Shown here piece by piece: positions 1 through 7,774 of a stretch of 64,000 nt of DNA. The stretch spans positions 62,001 through 126,000 of the forward strand of contig CAVTBX010000007.1 in assembly GCA_963733135.1 (NCBI GenBank), in the 5' to 3' direction. The translations under genes were made by a program, and so were the position numbers. The DNA is from CAVTBX01 sp963733135. Its GTDB lineage: Bacteria; Actinomycetota; Thermoleophilia; Gaiellales; Gaiellaceae. The stretch's first letter is position 1. Every line of letters begins with the position of its first letter. The notes below the pieces were generated by a model, which saw nothing but the letters and a program-made list of their open reading frames with translations, was not told the origin of the DNA and did not search any database.

Positions 1-172
1 GTACCTGGATGGCGCGCGCGGGATCTCTTGCGCGCGCTGGGCTCCGGACGCAGAAGGCGGTCTGGCGGTGTTGCGGGATGTTCTCCAGCCCGGCGATTGC
101 GTCCTGGTCAAAGGCTCTCGCTCGATGCATCTCGAGACGCTCGCCGACGCCCTCACGGTCGTGCCGGTCTAG
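1..172 (+). CDS. murF: MurF, C-terminal end only (partial)
   Basis: This is the last part of a reading frame that enters from the left edge and stops at the TAG at 170-172. MurF (UDP-N-acetylmuramoyl-tripeptide--D-alanyl-D-alanine ligase) adds D-Ala-D-Ala to the peptidoglycan precursor in the cytoplasm. The final residues GDCVLVKGSRSMHLE match the conserved end of MurF, where GSR-x-x-x-LE is typical. The gene lies 6 bases before mraY, the usual order in division and cell-wall clusters. Only about 56 codons are visible, so nothing can be said about the catalytic domain. Confidence 0.85.
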   Translation, partial: YLDGARGISCARWAPDAEGGLAVLRDVLQPGDCVLVKGSRSMHLETLADALTVVPV

Positions 173-178
173 GCCGCC

Positions 179-1189
179 ATGGTCCCGGTTCTCCTTGCAG
201 GGATCCTCGCGATGGCCATCTCCATCGCCGCGGGCCCGAAGTTCATCGACTTCCTCCGCAGAAACGAGCTCGGCCAGCACATCCGTGAAGAGGGACCGGA
301 GGGGCACGTGACGAAACAGGGCACGCCGACGATGGGCGGCCTTCTGATCATGCTCTCGATGACGATCCCGTTTCTCGTCTTCTCGAAGCACACTCTTCCA
401 GCTCTGACCGCGTTCTTCGTGACGCTCGGGTGCGCCGCGGTCGGATTCGTCGACGACTGGACGAAGGTCACGAACCGCCGGTCGCTCGGCCTCTCAGGGC
501 GCTGGAAGCTCCTGCTGCTCGGCGGCATCACGGTGGTGGTGGGGCTGGTCGTCCACTCGCGCGACTTCAAGACGACTATCTACCTGCCGCTCGTCGACGT
601 CGACTTGCCGCTCTCCTGGGCCTGGTACGCGCTCCTGTTCCTGATCATCGCGGGCGCCGCGAACGGCGTGAACCTCACCGACGGGCTCGACGGGCTCGCG
701 GCGGGCACGGCGACGATCGCCCTCCTCACGTACACGGCAATGACGATCGTCGCGTACTTCGTGAGCCTCCGTCAGGGTCCGGCGGACAAGGACGATCTCG
801 ACCTCGCCATCCTCGGAGCCAGCCTCATCGGTGCTTCGATCGGGTTCCTCTGGTACAACGCGTTTCCGGCCCAGGTGTTCATGGGGGACACCGGCTCCAT
901 GGGCCTCGGTGGGGCACTCGCGGCCTTCGCGATCATGACGAAGACCGAGGTTCTCCTGATGCTGATCGGCGGGATCTTCCTGATCGAGGCCCTGTCGGTG
1001 ATGCTCCAGGTGTTCACCTTCAAGTTCCTCGGCCGGCGCGTCTTGCTCATGGCACCGCTCCACCACCACTTCGAGATGAAGGCATGGTCGGAGTCGAGGA
1101 TCATGGTGCGGTTCTGGATCGCGGCGGCGATCTTCTGCGCGTGCGCCTTCGTCCTTTACTACCAGTCGTTCTCGAAGTTCGCGAGCTGA
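179..1189 (+). CDS. mraY: Phospho-N-acetylmuramoyl-pentapeptide transferase MraY
   Basis: MraY is the membrane enzyme that moves phospho-MurNAc-pentapeptide from UDP onto undecaprenyl phosphate, giving lipid I. The 336-residue product has about ten hydrophobic segments. It carries the family hallmarks: the early TMGG motif after GTP, the VDD motif (FVDDWTK, near residue 84), NLTDGLDGLA in the middle, and MGDTGSMGLGG. APLHHHFE near residue 290 is the histidine motif special to MraY among its superfamily. The ATG at 179 lies 6 bases after murF, and murD follows after 13 bases, so the genes are surely co-transcribed. Length is normal for the family. Confidence 0.97.
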   Translation: MVPVLLAGILAMAISIAAGPKFIDFLRRNELGQHIREEGPEGHVTKQGTPTMGGLLIMLSMTIPFLVFSKHTLPALTAFFVTLGCAAVGFVDDWTKVTNRRSLGLSGRWKLLLLGGITVVVGLVVHSRDFKTTIYLPLVDVDLPLSWAWYALLFLIIAGAANGVNLTDGLDGLAAGTATIALLTYTAMTIVAYFVSLRQGPADKDDLDLAILGASLIGASIGFLWYNAFPAQVFMGDTGSMGLGGALAAFAIMTKTEVLLMLIGGIFLIEALSVMLQVFTFKFLGRRVLLMAPLHHHFEMKAWSESRIMVRFWIAAAIFCACAFVLYYQSFSKFAS

Positions 1190-1202
1190 GCGGGCAGCGG
1201 TC

Positions 1203-2456
1203 GTGACCGACGAGCTCGGCCCGGTGCTCGTGGTGGGCCTCGCGCGTTCGGGTGAGGCCGCGGCACTTGCGCTCGCGCGGCGGGGTGTCCAGGTGACCGG
1301 GGTCGACCGGTGTGAGACCGATGCGGTCGGAAGGCTTCGCGAGGCGGGTGTCGAAGTCGTCGTCGGCGCGGTCGAGCCCGCGCTCATCGACGGCATGGCC
1401 ACCATCGTGAAGAGCCCCGGCGTTCCCCGCGAAGCGCGCCTCGTGGAGGCGGCGAACCGGCGTGGGCTGACCGTCTGGAGCGAGGTCGAGCTGGGCTCGC
1501 GACTGCTTCCGAATCCGATCCTCGGCATCACCGGGACGAACGGCAAGACGACCACCAGCGAGCTCGTCGGTGAGATCTTTCGAGCTGCGGGCAAGCCCGT
1601 CGCGGTGGCGGGGAACGTCGGCCGGCCGCTAACCGCTCTCGACGGGGTGGTCGCGTCCGACGTCTGGGTGGTCTGCGAGCTCTCGAGCTTCCAGCTGGAG
1701 GACATCGAGTCCTTCCGGCCGCAGATCGCTGTCCTCTTGAACGTGACTCCGGATCATCTCGACCGGCACGGAAGCATCGAGGACTACCGTGCCGCCAAGC
1801 TCAAGATCTTCGAGAACCAGACCGCGGCCAATGTCGCCGTGGTGCCGCGGGGCTTCCCCCCGATCCCGGGCGCGGCTCGACGCGTGGAGTTCGCAGCCGT
1901 CGATGAGCTCCCGGCCGAGCCGCGGATTCCGGGAGAGCACAATCGTGAGAACGCAGCGGCGGCGACGGCCGCAGCCCGAGCGGCTGGAATCGCCGACGAC
2001 GCGATCGCGACGGCGCTCGAGAGCTTCGACGGCGTTCCCCATCGGCTCGAGCTCATCCGCGAGGTTTCCGGCGTTCGTTTCGTCAACGACTCGAAGGCGA
2101 CGAACCCCGAGGCGGCCGCGCAGGCCCTGACGGCGTATCCGCCGGGGTTGCGGGTGATCCTGGGGGGAAGCCGGAAGGGCGCGTCGTTCGCCGGGCTCGC
2201 GGACGCGCTCGCCGCGCGGCGAGCTTCGCGCGCCTACCTGATCGGAGAGTCCGCTGACGAGCTCGCCGAGGCGCTCGTCGCAGCAGGAGTCGCGTTCACG
2301 CACTCAGTCGATCTCGAGCGGGCCGTGCACGAAGCGTTCGACGACTCGGAGCCGGGGGAGGTCGTGCTGCTGTCGCCGGCGTGCGCGAGCTTCGATCAGT
2401 TCGAGAGCTTCGAAGAACGTGGAGCCCGGTTCCGTGCGCTCGTGGAGGCGCTGTGA
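1203..2456 (+). CDS. murD: UDP-N-acetylmuramoylalanine--D-glutamate ligase MurD
   Basis: MurD adds D-glutamate to UDP-MurNAc-L-Ala in the cytoplasm. The 417-residue protein begins with a Rossmann-like domain (VLVVGLARSG) that binds the uridine nucleotide. The ATP site of the Mur ligase family, GITGTNGKTTT, is near residue 109. Further Mur hallmarks are NVTPDHLDRHG, GEHNRENAAAA and FVNDSKATNP. The GTG start at 1203 directly precedes the conserved N-terminus. This is the fourth step in an operon that also encodes MurF, MraY, MurG, MurC and MurB. A 142-base gap with a structured repeat separates it from ftsW. Confidence 0.96.
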   Translation: MTDELGPVLVVGLARSGEAAALALARRGVQVTGVDRCETDAVGRLREAGVEVVVGAVEPALIDGMATIVKSPGVPREARLVEAANRRGLTVWSEVELGSRLLPNPILGITGTNGKTTTSELVGEIFRAAGKPVAVAGNVGRPLTALDGVVASDVWVVCELSSFQLEDIESFRPQIAVLLNVTPDHLDRHGSIEDYRAAKLKIFENQTAANVAVVPRGFPPIPGAARRVEFAAVDELPAEPRIPGEHNRENAAAATAAARAAGIADDAIATALESFDGVPHRLELIREVSGVRFVNDSKATNPEAAAQALTAYPPGLRVILGGSRKGASFAGLADALAARRASRAYLIGESADELAEALVAAGVAFTHSVDLERAVHEAFDDSEPGEVVLLSPACASFDQFESFEERGARFRALVEAL

Positions 2457-2495
2457 CAGAGGGTCTTAAGTTTGACGCGCGCGCCCGTGTAACTC

Positions 2496-2585
2496 GGGTC
2501 CCGACCCTCCCCCCTGCTCACGCGACAGCGTATCGCCGCAAAGCGCGCGTGTGGCGCACCGTTTGCGCCGGGACTGTCACAGAGA
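2496..2585 (+). repeat. Dispersed two-hairpin element, copy A
   Basis: This element lies between murD and ftsW. It begins with the palindrome GGGTC-CC-GACCC (2496-2507) and a C-rich run. Hairpin 1 pairs CACGCG (2519-2524) with CGCGTG (2546-2551) around a loop containing AGCGTATCGCCGCAAA. Hairpin 2 pairs GGCGCA (2553-2558) with TGCGCC (2564-2569) over a 5-base loop. Copies at 8943 and 15452 and a diverged one at 62034 share the loop and keep the pairing with different stem bases. On the opposite strand the loop reads TACGCT, a -10-like hexamer. The function is unknown. Confidence 0.75.
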
Positions 2586-2598
2586 CGTCGCAGAAGTC

Positions 2599-3816
2599 AT
2601 GAAGCGACCGCACCGCGGTCAACTCGAGTTTCACGTGCTCGTGCTCGTCACGCTCGCGCTGGTCGCGTTCGGTCTCGTCATGGTCTACAGCGCGAGCTCG
2701 GCGCGCGGACTCCTGGCCGCGGACGACCCGGCGTACTACCTGAAGCGGCAGGCGCTCTATGCCCTCGTCGGTATCGGGCTGTTCGCGCTGCTCGCGCGCG
2801 TCGATTTTCGCTCGCTCCGCAAGCTGGGCACGCCGCTCCTCATGGTCGGGATCGTCCTGATGGTGGCAGTGCTCCTCGTCGGGACGACAGTCAACGGCGC
2901 TCGGCGCTGGCTGCCGGTGGGCAGCTTCGGGTTCCAGCCTTCGGAGCTCGTGAAGCTCGCGCTCGCAATCTGGCTCGCCGCGTTCCTCGTGGGCCGAGCG
3001 GCTCCCCGGTCGCTGGGCGAGCTCATCCGTCCTATAGGTCTGCTGCTGGGCCTCCTGGTCGCGCTGCTGATCGCCCAGCCGGATCTCGGGACGGCCATCA
3101 CGCTCGTCGTCATGGCAGCCGCGATGCTCGTGGTCGCTGGAACGCCCATGCGCGTGCTCGCAGGAGCCGGTTCGATCGGCCTCGCCCTGCTCGTCGCCGC
3201 AATCTGGCTCGAGCCGTATCGCCGAGCGCGCTTCCTCTCCTTCCTCGATCCGTGGAGCGACCCCCAGGGCGCCGGCTTCCAGACCGTCCAGGCGATGATC
3301 GCTCTCGGGTCGGGCGGGATCTTCGGTGTCGGTCTCGGCGAGAGCGTGCAGAAGGTTCACTATCTCCCCGAAGCCTCGACGGACATGATCTTCGCGATCA
3401 TTGGCGAGGAGCTCGGCTTTGCGGGCGCGGCCACGGTCATCGCAGCGTTCATCGCCTTTGGCTGGGCCGGCTTCAACGTGGCGCTGCGGTGCAAGGACCC
3501 GTTCGGTAAGCGGCTCGCAGCTGGCGTGACGGCGCTGATCTGCGGACAGGCGGCGGTCAATCTGTGCGCCGTGATGGGAATCGCACCTCTCACGGGAATC
3601 CCGCTCCCGTTCGTCTCCTATGGAGGCTCCAGCCTGATCGTGGCGCTCGCCTCCGTCGGGATCCTCCTTAACATCGCCCAGAACCATGGAGCCGAAGCGG
3701 CAACTGCGGTGCCTGATCGCCGCCGGCGGAACAGCCGGCCACGTACTGCCGGCGCTCGCGGTGGCAGAGGCGCTGACCGATCGCGGCGCCGCCGTCAGCT
3801 TCGCCGGGTCTCCTGA
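2599..3816 (+). CDS. ftsW: Peptidoglycan glycosyltransferase FtsW (SEDS family)
   Basis: FtsW is a multi-pass SEDS membrane protein that polymerises lipid II at the division septum together with its partner class B penicillin-binding protein. The sequence shows about ten membrane segments, MVYSASSA at the end of the first, GARRWLPVGSFGFQPSELVK, AQPDLGTA, and the family signature PLPFVSYGGSSL near the end. Its place between murD and murG favours FtsW over RodA. ATG 2599 is chosen because an in-frame GTG at 2551 lies inside the upstream hairpin element. The tail is odd: after LLNIAQN about 45 arginine-rich residues run on through 131 bases of murG, much more overlap than usual. Confidence 0.93.
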   Translation: MKRPHRGQLEFHVLVLVTLALVAFGLVMVYSASSARGLLAADDPAYYLKRQALYALVGIGLFALLARVDFRSLRKLGTPLLMVGIVLMVAVLLVGTTVNGARRWLPVGSFGFQPSELVKLALAIWLAAFLVGRAAPRSLGELIRPIGLLLGLLVALLIAQPDLGTAITLVVMAAAMLVVAGTPMRVLAGAGSIGLALLVAAIWLEPYRRARFLSFLDPWSDPQGAGFQTVQAMIALGSGGIFGVGLGESVQKVHYLPEASTDMIFAIIGEELGFAGAATVIAAFIAFGWAGFNVALRCKDPFGKRLAAGVTALICGQAAVNLCAVMGIAPLTGIPLPFVSYGGSSLIVALASVGILLNIAQNHGAEAATAVPDRRRRNSRPRTAGARGGRGADRSRRRRQLRRVS

Positions 3817-4750
3817 CCAGATCGAAGCACGGCTCGTTCCCGAATCCGGCTTTGCGTTCGATGCCTTCCGGGTGAAAGGGTTTCCGCGGCGTCCAGGTCT
3901 TGAGCTGCTGAAAGCCGCTGTGCTCGCCGGGCGCGCTCCACTTGCATGCTCGCGCATTCTCGAGCGACGCGGGCCTGATGTCGTCCTCGGTGGTGGAGGC
4001 TATGTCGCGGGGCCGATGGTGCTCGCAGCGGGACTTCGTCGCATTCCGACGGCGCTCACCGAGGCGGACGCACACCTCGGGCTCGCGAACCGGCTCGCCG
4101 CGCCCTTTGCCCGGCGCGTCTTCCTCGCCTTTCCCATCGAAGCCCGGGGCAGCCCCAAGTACCGGGTCGTCGGCAGGCCGATCCCGGCGAGGGCACGGCC
4201 CGTTGATCCTGCCGAGGCGCGGGCGCGCTTCGGGCTTCCGGCGGCCGGCTCGGTGGTGCTCGTCTTCGGCGGCAGCCAGGGGGCGAGAGCGCTGAACGAT
4301 GCCGCCGTTGCTGCGTGGGCCGGCGAGGGGCCGGCCGTTCTTCATCTCGCGGGCGAACGTGACTACGCGGAGTTGCGCCCACGCGTGAGCCGTAAGGATT
4401 ACGTGCTGCTTTCGTTCACCGACGACTTCGGCGCGGCAGTCGCCTCAGCCGACTTGGTCGTGGCGCGGGCCGGCGGGTCCGTCTGGGAGGTGGCGGCGGC
4501 AGGCAAGCCCGCGTTGCTCGTCCCGTATCCCCACGCGACTGCGGATCACCAGACGGCCAACGCCCGTTACTTCGAGCGGGGTGGTGGGGCGGTCGTCGTG
4601 AAGCAGGACGAACTCGAGCTCGGCGACCAGGTCGCCCGCCTCCTCGCCGATCCTGCACGGCTGGCGACGATGGGCGAGGCGATGCGCGCGCTGGCGCGAC
4701 CCGACGCGGCGAACGTAATCGCAGAGGAGCTCCTGGCGCTTGTCGACTGA
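3686..4750 (+). CDS. murG: MurG, lipid II synthase
   Basis: MurG transfers GlcNAc from UDP-GlcNAc to lipid I on the inner face of the membrane, making lipid II. The 354-residue GT-B protein has the N-terminal glycine-rich loop IAAGGTAGHVLPALA, the family motif LGGGGYVAGP near residue 97, a second glycine-rich loop FGGSQGAR near residue 195, and the nucleotide-sugar region VARAGGSVWEVAAAGKPALL with PYPHATADHQ. Its 5' end overlaps ftsW by 131 bases and its stop overlaps the murC start, so translation is probably coupled. Length and motifs are normal. Confidence 0.96.
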   Translation: MEPKRQLRCLIAAGGTAGHVLPALAVAEALTDRGAAVSFAGSPDQIEARLVPESGFAFDAFRVKGFPRRPGLELLKAAVLAGRAPLACSRILERRGPDVVLGGGGYVAGPMVLAAGLRRIPTALTEADAHLGLANRLAAPFARRVFLAFPIEARGSPKYRVVGRPIPARARPVDPAEARARFGLPAAGSVVLVFGGSQGARALNDAAVAAWAGEGPAVLHLAGERDYAELRPRVSRKDYVLLSFTDDFGAAVASADLVVARAGGSVWEVAAAGKPALLVPYPHATADHQTANARYFERGGGAVVVKQDELELGDQVARLLADPARLATMGEAMRALARPDAANVIAEELLALVD

Positions 4751-5948
4751 GCGCTCGAAGCCGCTTGCCGGACGCCGCCTCTGGTTCGCGGGCATCGGCG
4801 GTGCGGGCCTCTCGGCCTACGCCGTGCTCGCGCAGGCCTGGGGGGCGGACGTCTGCGGTTGGGATCGCGTCGAGACGCCCTACCTGAGACACGTCCGGGC
4901 CGCGAGCATCCCTGTGACCATTGCGGCGGAACCGGAGCCGCCCCCCGGCTTTGAGTCGATCGTCTCGACAGCCTACGCGGAGCGGGTGGCCGGCACGCCG
5001 CGCGCGGAGTTTCTGGCGGAGCTCGTGAGCTTGCGGGACACGATCGTGGTCACGGGCGCGCATGGCAAGACGACGACTGCGGCCATGATCGCCTTCTGCC
5101 TCCATAGCCTCGGCCTCGACCCGGCCTTTCTCGTCGGCGGCGAAGTCCCGCAGCTCGGCGGCAACGCCGGAACGGGCTCAGGCTGGCTCGTGGTCGAGGG
5201 AGACGAGTCCGATCGAAGCGTGTTCGCACTCGAACCTGCGATCGCAGTAGTCACGAACGTCGAGCTCGACCACCACACAACCTTCGGATCGCTCGCAGAG
5301 CTCGAAGGCGCGTTCGCCGAATGGTTGGCTCGTATCCCGACCGTCGTCCGAAGCAGCGAGCTCGAGCCTTACAAGCTGAGGCTTGAAGTGCCGGGTGAGC
5401 ACAACCGGCTGAACGCCGCGGCGGCCCTTGCCGCTGTGGAGCTCGCAACGGGACGAGGGGAGGAGGCCGCCGCGGTGATCGGCGACTTCGCCGGCGCCGG
5501 GCGCCGGTTCGAAGGACGCGGGGAGGCGGGAGGCGTCCGGATCTTCGACGACTACGCACACCATCCAACCGAGATCGACGTGACACTCCGTGCCGCCCGA
5601 GAGCTCGTCGGCGAGGGCCGTCTCGTGGTGCTCTTCCAACCGCACCTCTTCTCTCGAACGGCACACCTCGCGACGGAGTTCGCCCTCGCTCTGGCAGCCG
5701 CCGACGCGGTCGTCGTCACCGAGGTCTACCCAGCCCGCGAGTCGCCCTGGCCCGGCGTCTCGGGCAGGCTGATCGTCGATCGGCTTGCGGAAGCTCGACC
5801 GGGTATGCGGATCGGTTGGGCTTCCGAGGTCGGGCCGGCCGCGGCCCTCGCGGCCTCGTTCGCACGCGCAGGCGACATCGTCTTGACGGTCGGAGCCGGG
5901 GACGTCGATTCCGCGGCCGAGTGCATTCTCGAGCGACTCGCCCCGTGA
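4740..5948 (+). CDS. murC: UDP-N-acetylmuramate--L-alanine ligase MurC
   Basis: MurC adds the first amino acid, L-alanine, to UDP-MurNAc. The protein has the N-terminal UDP-binding loop WFAGIGGAGLS, the ATP-binding loop GAHGKTTTAAM near residue 105, the EGDESDRS segment, NVELDHH, GEHNRLNAAAA and DDYAHHPTEI. At 402 residues it is shorter than the common 450-490, but all core motifs are present. The start is a TTG at 4740 that overlaps the murG stop by 11 bases; a start further downstream would cut the UDP-binding loop. It ends in a GTGA overlap with murB. Confidence 0.94.
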   Translation: MSTERSKPLAGRRLWFAGIGGAGLSAYAVLAQAWGADVCGWDRVETPYLRHVRAASIPVTIAAEPEPPPGFESIVSTAYAERVAGTPRAEFLAELVSLRDTIVVTGAHGKTTTAAMIAFCLHSLGLDPAFLVGGEVPQLGGNAGTGSGWLVVEGDESDRSVFALEPAIAVVTNVELDHHTTFGSLAELEGAFAEWLARIPTVVRSSELEPYKLRLEVPGEHNRLNAAAALAAVELATGRGEEAAAVIGDFAGAGRRFEGRGEAGGVRIFDDYAHHPTEIDVTLRAARELVGEGRLVVLFQPHLFSRTAHLATEFALALAAADAVVVTEVYPARESPWPGVSGRLIVDRLAEARPGMRIGWASEVGPAAALAASFARAGDIVLTVGAGDVDSAAECILERLAP

Positions 5949-6829
5949 ACGAGAACGTCGCCCTCTCCCGCTTCACAACCCTCGGAACCGGCGGGCCGGC
6001 GCGGTGGTTCGCGAAGCCGGAATCGGTCGACGGGCTCGTGTCCGCATTAGCGTGGGCCGCCGAGCGCGAGTTGCCAGTCGCCGCCGTGGGGCTCGGGTCG
6101 AATCTGCTGGTCGCGGACGAGGGTTTCCAGGGGATCGCCGTCAGGCTTGCGGGCGACCTGGCGACGGCCGAGGCCGTCGACGGAGTCCTGGTCGCCGGCG
6201 GGGGCGCGGCGAACGCCGTTTGCCTGCATCGGGCTCGCGCCGCGAACCTCGGCGGCCTTGAGTTCGTCTGCGCCATACCCGGCACCGTCGGGGGAGGGGT
6301 GTGGATGAACGCCGGCGCCTACGGCGCCGATGTCTCAGCGGTGCTCACAAGAGCTCTCGTGGTCGATGCGTCCGGCGCGGAGTGGCGAACCCCGGCCGAA
6401 CTCGGGCTCAGCTACAGGCGGTCACAGCTTCGCCACGGCCAGGTCGTGGCTCGAGCTGAGTTCGCACTGGAGCCTCGACCGGAGGCTGAGATCAAAGCGA
6501 GGATGGCCGACATGCAGATGCGGCGGAAGGCGGCGCAGCCGACGAACAAGCGAACGTTCGGGAGCGTCTTCAAGAACCCTGAACACGAGCTGACAGCGGG
6601 GCGCATGCTCGAGGCGTGCGGATTGCGCGGCTACGTGATCGGCGGGGCTCAAATCTCGCCCAAGCACGCGAACTTCATCGAGAACGCGGACGACGCCCGA
6701 ACGGGAGACGCTGTGGCCTTGATCGCAGAGGCTCGCAGACGAGCGTTCGAAACCTATGGCGTCCTCCTCGAGCCGGAGGTTCAGCTCCTCGGCCCGATCG
6801 AGATTCCACCACTCAAGACCCAGCGGTAG
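5945..6829 (+). CDS. murB: UDP-N-acetylenolpyruvoylglucosamine reductase MurB
   Basis: MurB is the FAD enzyme that reduces UDP-GlcNAc-enolpyruvate to UDP-MurNAc with NADPH. The 294-residue product shows TTLGTGGPA, the FAD-binding GLGSNLLVADEGF, IPGTVGGGVWMNAGAYG, and GSVFKNP with the expected catalytic serine. The C-terminal part GAQISPKHANFI is also conserved. The GTG at 5945 overlaps the murC stop as GTGA, typical of coupled translation; longer frames upstream lie inside murC. The next gene, ftsQ, follows after 31 bases. Confidence 0.95.
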   Translation: MNENVALSRFTTLGTGGPARWFAKPESVDGLVSALAWAAERELPVAAVGLGSNLLVADEGFQGIAVRLAGDLATAEAVDGVLVAGGGAANAVCLHRARAANLGGLEFVCAIPGTVGGGVWMNAGAYGADVSAVLTRALVVDASGAEWRTPAELGLSYRRSQLRHGQVVARAEFALEPRPEAEIKARMADMQMRRKAAQPTNKRTFGSVFKNPEHELTAGRMLEACGLRGYVIGGAQISPKHANFIENADDARTGDAVALIAEARRRAFETYGVLLEPEVQLLGPIEIPPLKTQR

Positions 6830-6860
6830 GAGGGCCCCGACCGGCGGCGAAGTTGGCGCC

Positions 6861-7676
6861 ATGGCCCGGCGTGCGTCCCTTGCCGCTGCACGGGCGCAGC
6901 CGCTTCGGCCTGCGCTCCGCCCGCTTGCGCTTCGGCTCCCCGGCCGACGCGTGGTAGCGACCGCGGCCGTGGGCCTGGGGCTCGTCGCGGCCGCGTACCT
7001 TGTCGCGCGCGAGACTCCGCTCTTCGGATTGCGCGAGGTGAGCGTCGCCGGAGCGCCTGGCGAAGTCGAAAGGGAAGTGAAGGCCGTCCTTCAGGATCTG
7101 CGCGGAACGAGCCTGGTCAAGCTGGATGCGTCGCAGCTCGAGGAGCAGCTTCTGACGCTTCCGTCCGTGCTGGATGCAAGCGTCGACAGGGCGTTCCCGC
7201 ACGAGCTTCGGATCCGGGTCGATGCTGAGGAGCCGCTCGCGGTCGTGCGCTACGACGGAGCCGCGTGGGTCGTCTCGAGGCGTGGTCGCGTCGTACGACC
7301 GCGCGAGCGAGGCAGTCGCCTCGGCCTCCCGCGGATCTGGAGCGCGACCGCGCCGGACCTAGCACCGGGCGAGTTCGTCGGAGACGCGACGGCGCTGACG
7401 GCGATCGCTGCGCTCGCTGCGGTTCCGGAGGCTTTCCCGGTTCGCATCCGCGGCGTCCGTGGAGACGACCAAACCATGAGGCTGGTACTCACGACAGGAA
7501 CCGAGATACGGCTGGGCTCCACGGACGATCTCAGTCTGAAGCTCCGAGCGGCGCAGGCCGTGCTTGCGTCGCTGTCCCCTTCCGAGCGAGGTGCCCTGAC
7601 CTACCTCGACGTTAGCCTGCCGCAGCGCCCTGTGGGTTCGGCAGAGCCTCAAGTCTCAGTCGAGAGTTTAGATTAG
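6861..7676 (+). CDS. ftsQ: Cell division protein FtsQ/DivIB
   Basis: FtsQ is a single-pass membrane protein that links the FtsZ ring to the septal synthesis machinery. The product has about 271 residues: a basic cytoplasmic start, one membrane segment (VVATAAVGLGLVAAAYLVA, around residues 33-51), and an outside part beginning with a POTRA domain (LREVSVAG ... LVKLDASQLEEQLLTLPSV). The motif FPHELRIRVDAEEPLAVV is typical of the POTRA-beta junction. ATG 6861 is the first good start after murB; no strong ribosome site is visible. Sequence identity in this family is low, so the call relies on architecture and position before ftsZ. Confidence 0.88.
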   Translation: MARRASLAAARAQPLRPALRPLALRLPGRRVVATAAVGLGLVAAAYLVARETPLFGLREVSVAGAPGEVEREVKAVLQDLRGTSLVKLDASQLEEQLLTLPSVLDASVDRAFPHELRIRVDAEEPLAVVRYDGAAWVVSRRGRVVRPRERGSRLGLPRIWSATAPDLAPGEFVGDATALTAIAALAAVPEAFPVRIRGVRGDDQTMRLVLTTGTEIRLGSTDDLSLKLRAAQAVLASLSPSERGALTYLDVSLPQRPVGSAEPQVSVESLD

Positions 7677-7692
7677 CTCAGCAAAGATGCTG

Positions 7693-7707
7693 CAAATGGA
7701 CCATTTG
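7693..7707. promoter_or_regulatory. Perfect palindrome overlapping the ftsZ -35 box
   Basis: CAAATGG, one A, then CCATTTG form a perfect 7-base inverted repeat. Its right arm shares TTG with the -35 hexamer TTGACA. A repressor bound here would block the polymerase. The local AT content is higher than in the surrounding genes, as expected of a control region. Confidence 0.6.
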
Positions 7708-7733
7708 ACAGTACTGTGAGGTGGGCGTAGTCT
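7705..7733 (+). promoter_or_regulatory. ftsZ promoter, TTGACA-N17-TAGTCT
   Basis: A consensus -35 (TTGACA, 7705-7710) is followed by exactly 17 bases and a -10 of the form TAnnnT (TAGTCT, 7728-7733). Transcription would start near 7740. This places an in-frame GTG at 7721 inside the promoter and supports ATG 7775 as the ftsZ start, with a leader of about 35 bases. Confidence 0.75.
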
Positions 7734-7774
7734 CACCGCACGCTCTAGTCGAGCTTCAGGTACCTTCAGACCAT

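Noticed and set aside
2518..3957. 479-codon open frame on the minus strand opposite ftsW
   Set aside because: Its translation is low-complexity and charged (R, D, E, H), typical of a GC-rich shadow; ftsW on the other strand has clear family motifs.
7721..7774. GTG 7721 as the start of ftsZ
   Set aside because: It lies between the -35 and -10 of the promoter, so it would not be in the transcript.
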